Shown here piece after piece: positions 62,023-64,000 of a stretch of 64,000 nucleotides of DNA (positions within the stretch are counted from its first letter, which is position 1; each line of letters opens with the position of its first letter). Position numbers and translations under genes: made by a program. Source of the DNA: Erythrophleum ivorense (Eukaryota > Streptophyta > Magnoliopsida > Fabales > Fabaceae); assembly GCA_026724425.1 (NCBI GenBank), contig JAIUCV010000400.1:186001-250000 (forward strand). Direction: 5' to 3'. The notes under the pieces are model-generated. The model did no database searches. It worked only from the letters and a program-made list of their open reading frames with translations, and had not been told where the DNA came from.

Positions 62023-63624
62023 TTCAGTATATGCCTAACATTAATAAACTGGCCTACAAAGTTCCACGAAACATAGAAGAAAGTTCAAAGAAATAACCAA
62101 AGGGGGGAGAGAGAGCGCGAAAGGTATTGGTATCCTGACTTTTTCCCCTCTTTCGTATATTAGTTTAATTATTTGGGTGTCCCACTTGACTTGCCGCTTT
62201 GCTTTCAAATCCTTCTTTTCCTTTCACACTGGGTTTGAAGAGTCCTAAACTATCGAAGCAACAGGATTTTGACATGAAAAGGTCCCTAAATATTCACTCC
62301 CCTTCGCTGCGAATAAGAATGCACGCGAATAAAAAAAATCAAGGGGGAAAAAAAGGCATTTTACATCTAAGTCAAGGGAAGCGTCACCAACACTAAACCC
62401 ATTCCTTCTATATCCGGTCAGGCCCGGGCTCCATCAAACACTTCGTAAGCGAGGATGGATCCTTGCAGTCATCCCATCAAATGCTTCGTAAATGAGGATG
62501 GATCTCTTACAGTCAGTACATAAGGGGGGTCCATTCGATAATTTTTTTTATGTTTTTATTAATTTTTTTCTATTTTTTCTGAACTAGATGGATCAATCAA
62601 ATCCAATCAGAAAAATATCTTGTGTTTCATAGAGGAAGAAAGCACCGGTGCTTTCAAAAGCGATGCACAAATTTTTTAGTGTTTTAGAAGATATTTTAAC
62701 AACGTCAATTCATATTGTCCACTCAAATTTGTGAAAAATTCACCTTGAATCTGAGTGGATCAATTTCCCTTTTTCTTGTTTTCCGCTGTTTTGTTTAGGT
62801 TAATTTTTTTTCCTGTTATTATATCTGTTTATAAATTGTCAATATGGACCTTTTTTTGGGGTTATTGGTTTCAAATATTAATGAGAAGTATTTAACGTAT
62901 TAATTTTAGAATATGCCCTGCTATAATAATATAATGCAGATATATGGCTAAAATTTGTACATAGAAATTTAAGTTCATAGGAAACAGATTAAGAACTATA
63001 TCTAATCCGTAAACGGCGAAGATTGTTGGGAAGAAAGAGGTTGTTTGAGGGAAAGAAGAGCTTGTCCTATCCACGTAAAAGGTATACATAAATTTTCTCA
63101 ATGTCATTTTACTTGATTTTTGGCTATTCCTCATGTTTTATCATTGAATATCTCACAAACAGCAGCTGGTTTCAAGTTTGTTATTTTGTGTTTGTGATGT
63201 AACTTCCTTCATAGATATTGGTTTTTTAGAACTTCTACATTGACAGTTGGAACTTGCAGCTTAAAGGGTTGCTATATTTGATTTTGTAGGGCTATTATTT
63301 TGTTTACTTCTTCTTTCCTACCTCTTGTGTAGACTATTTTTTACCGTTTCAGCAAGGTAGAGCAATTAAAATTGCATTCTTTTCCAAAATATTATGTGGC
63401 TTGGATTTTGCTTTTTTTTTTAAATAAAATACCCAAGAAAAAATAGTATATCATATTGTAATTTTTCATGTACTCTCATTCTGCTCAAACTAAGCACTAA
63501 TTTTTTAGTCTACTGCTCTGTAATATTGTAGCACCAAATTATGAAACACTACATTATGAAATAGATAATTCACTTGGACAGAGCAATACTTCCACATCTG
63601 TAACACAAGACGATACAAGAAATA
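62023..63624. other. Kinase upstream region and intergenic DNA
   Basis: Presumed promoter DNA to about 62400, then a short tandem repeat (62431-62515) and AT-rich DNA. No further gene could be supported. Confidence 0.4.
62431..62515. repeat. 43-bp imperfect tandem duplication
   Basis: CCATCAAACACTTCGTAAGC at 62431 recurs as CCATCAAATGCTTCGTAAAT at 62474, each followed by GAGGATGGATC and a CAGTCA ending. Differences are mostly transitions. Confidence 0.8.
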
Positions 63625-63935
63625 GGGCCTGTTTGAAATTATTTTTGTTTTAATGTTTTTAAGATAGATATTTTTTAAAATAAATTTTGAAAACAAAAAA
63701 TTAAAAAATTTGTTTGAATCATTATTTTGAAAAGTAGTTATTTTTTATTTTTTCCTTAATTCTGTAGAGCAAAAATTACAAAACACTTAAAAAGTATTTT
63801 GATTTTTCTATTTTTAAAAACAAAATTCTATTTTTTTGTTTTACAAAACAACTCATTAAAAACATATTATCTAACAATTTTTTTTTATTTTTAAAAACAA
63901 AAAACTGTTTTAAAAATAAAAAACCAAACAGGGCC
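63625..63935. mobile_element. Small MITE with GGCCTGTTTG-type ends
   Basis: The left end GGGCCTGTTTG at 63625 and the right end, GGCCCTGTTTGG read inward from 63935, enclose about 310 bp of nearly pure A/T sequence without coding capacity. Such ends are typical of widespread Tourist/Harbinger- or hAT-related MITEs in eudicots. The target-site duplication is not clear, so the superfamily is left open. Confidence 0.6.
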
Positions 63936-64000
63936 TTAGATTTCTTTGTTTTCTATTTGTTGGTTATCCTTTACTATTAATATTAACACTAATGCTTATT

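Overview
This is nuclear DNA of a flowering plant, probably a woody eudicot. The evidence is intron-rich genes with GT-AG junctions, a plant catalase, an NPC1-like sterol transporter, a receptor-like cytoplasmic kinase, and long AT-rich intergenic DNA full of decayed plant transposons (hAT MITEs, PIF/Harbinger, a solo LTR, a FAR1-type MULE). The species cannot be named from sequence alone. No rRNA, tRNA, CRISPR array, bacterial operon or virus was seen.

Layout. 1-4400: catalase gene on the + strand, eight exons. Its reconstructed length matches the family exactly except for one missing base in exon 4, which truncates the reading frame. 4578-8933: a cluster of one hAT-type MITE family, with one well-preserved copy (8-bp target-site duplication), one decayed full copy and two partial inverted copies. 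8263-8600: a broken coding fragment. 10638-23339: a large decayed PIF/Harbinger-like element with a broken transposase and a broken Myb/SANT-like partner, both on +. A 2752-bp solo LTR (TG...CA ends, TATTT duplication) is nested near its left end. A minus-strand stretch at about 20.6-20.9 kb resembles En/Spm-associated plant transposase proteins. 23343-27825: AT-rich DNA with simple repeats and doubtful gene scraps. 27835-33184: a complete but dead FAR1-type Mutator-like element with long terminal inverted repeats, a perfect 9-bp target-site duplication and a transposase carrying at least six stops and one frameshift. 34711-49760: an intact NPC1-like sterol transporter on the minus strand, 39 exons, 1292 codons plus stop, with a GC 5' splice site at intron 1. 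49895-59809: AT-rich intergenic DNA with a remarkable 102-bp-arm hairpin at 53779-54028. 59943-61971: an intact six-exon RLCK-VII-type kinase (395 aa) on the minus strand with an N-myristoylation start. 63625-63935: a small GGCCTGTTTG-ended MITE.

The three host genes do not form a pathway. Catalase acts in peroxisomes, the NPC1-like protein in endosomal or vacuolar membranes and the kinase at the plasma membrane. The rest is mostly a record of successive transposon insertions. No convincing new multi-gene system is present. The best leads are the catalase frameshift, the long hairpin with a duplicated loop, the GC-AG intron and the well-delimited transposon structures. All coordinates and exon joins were read by eye and the arithmetic checked by reading-frame continuity; no database search was run.
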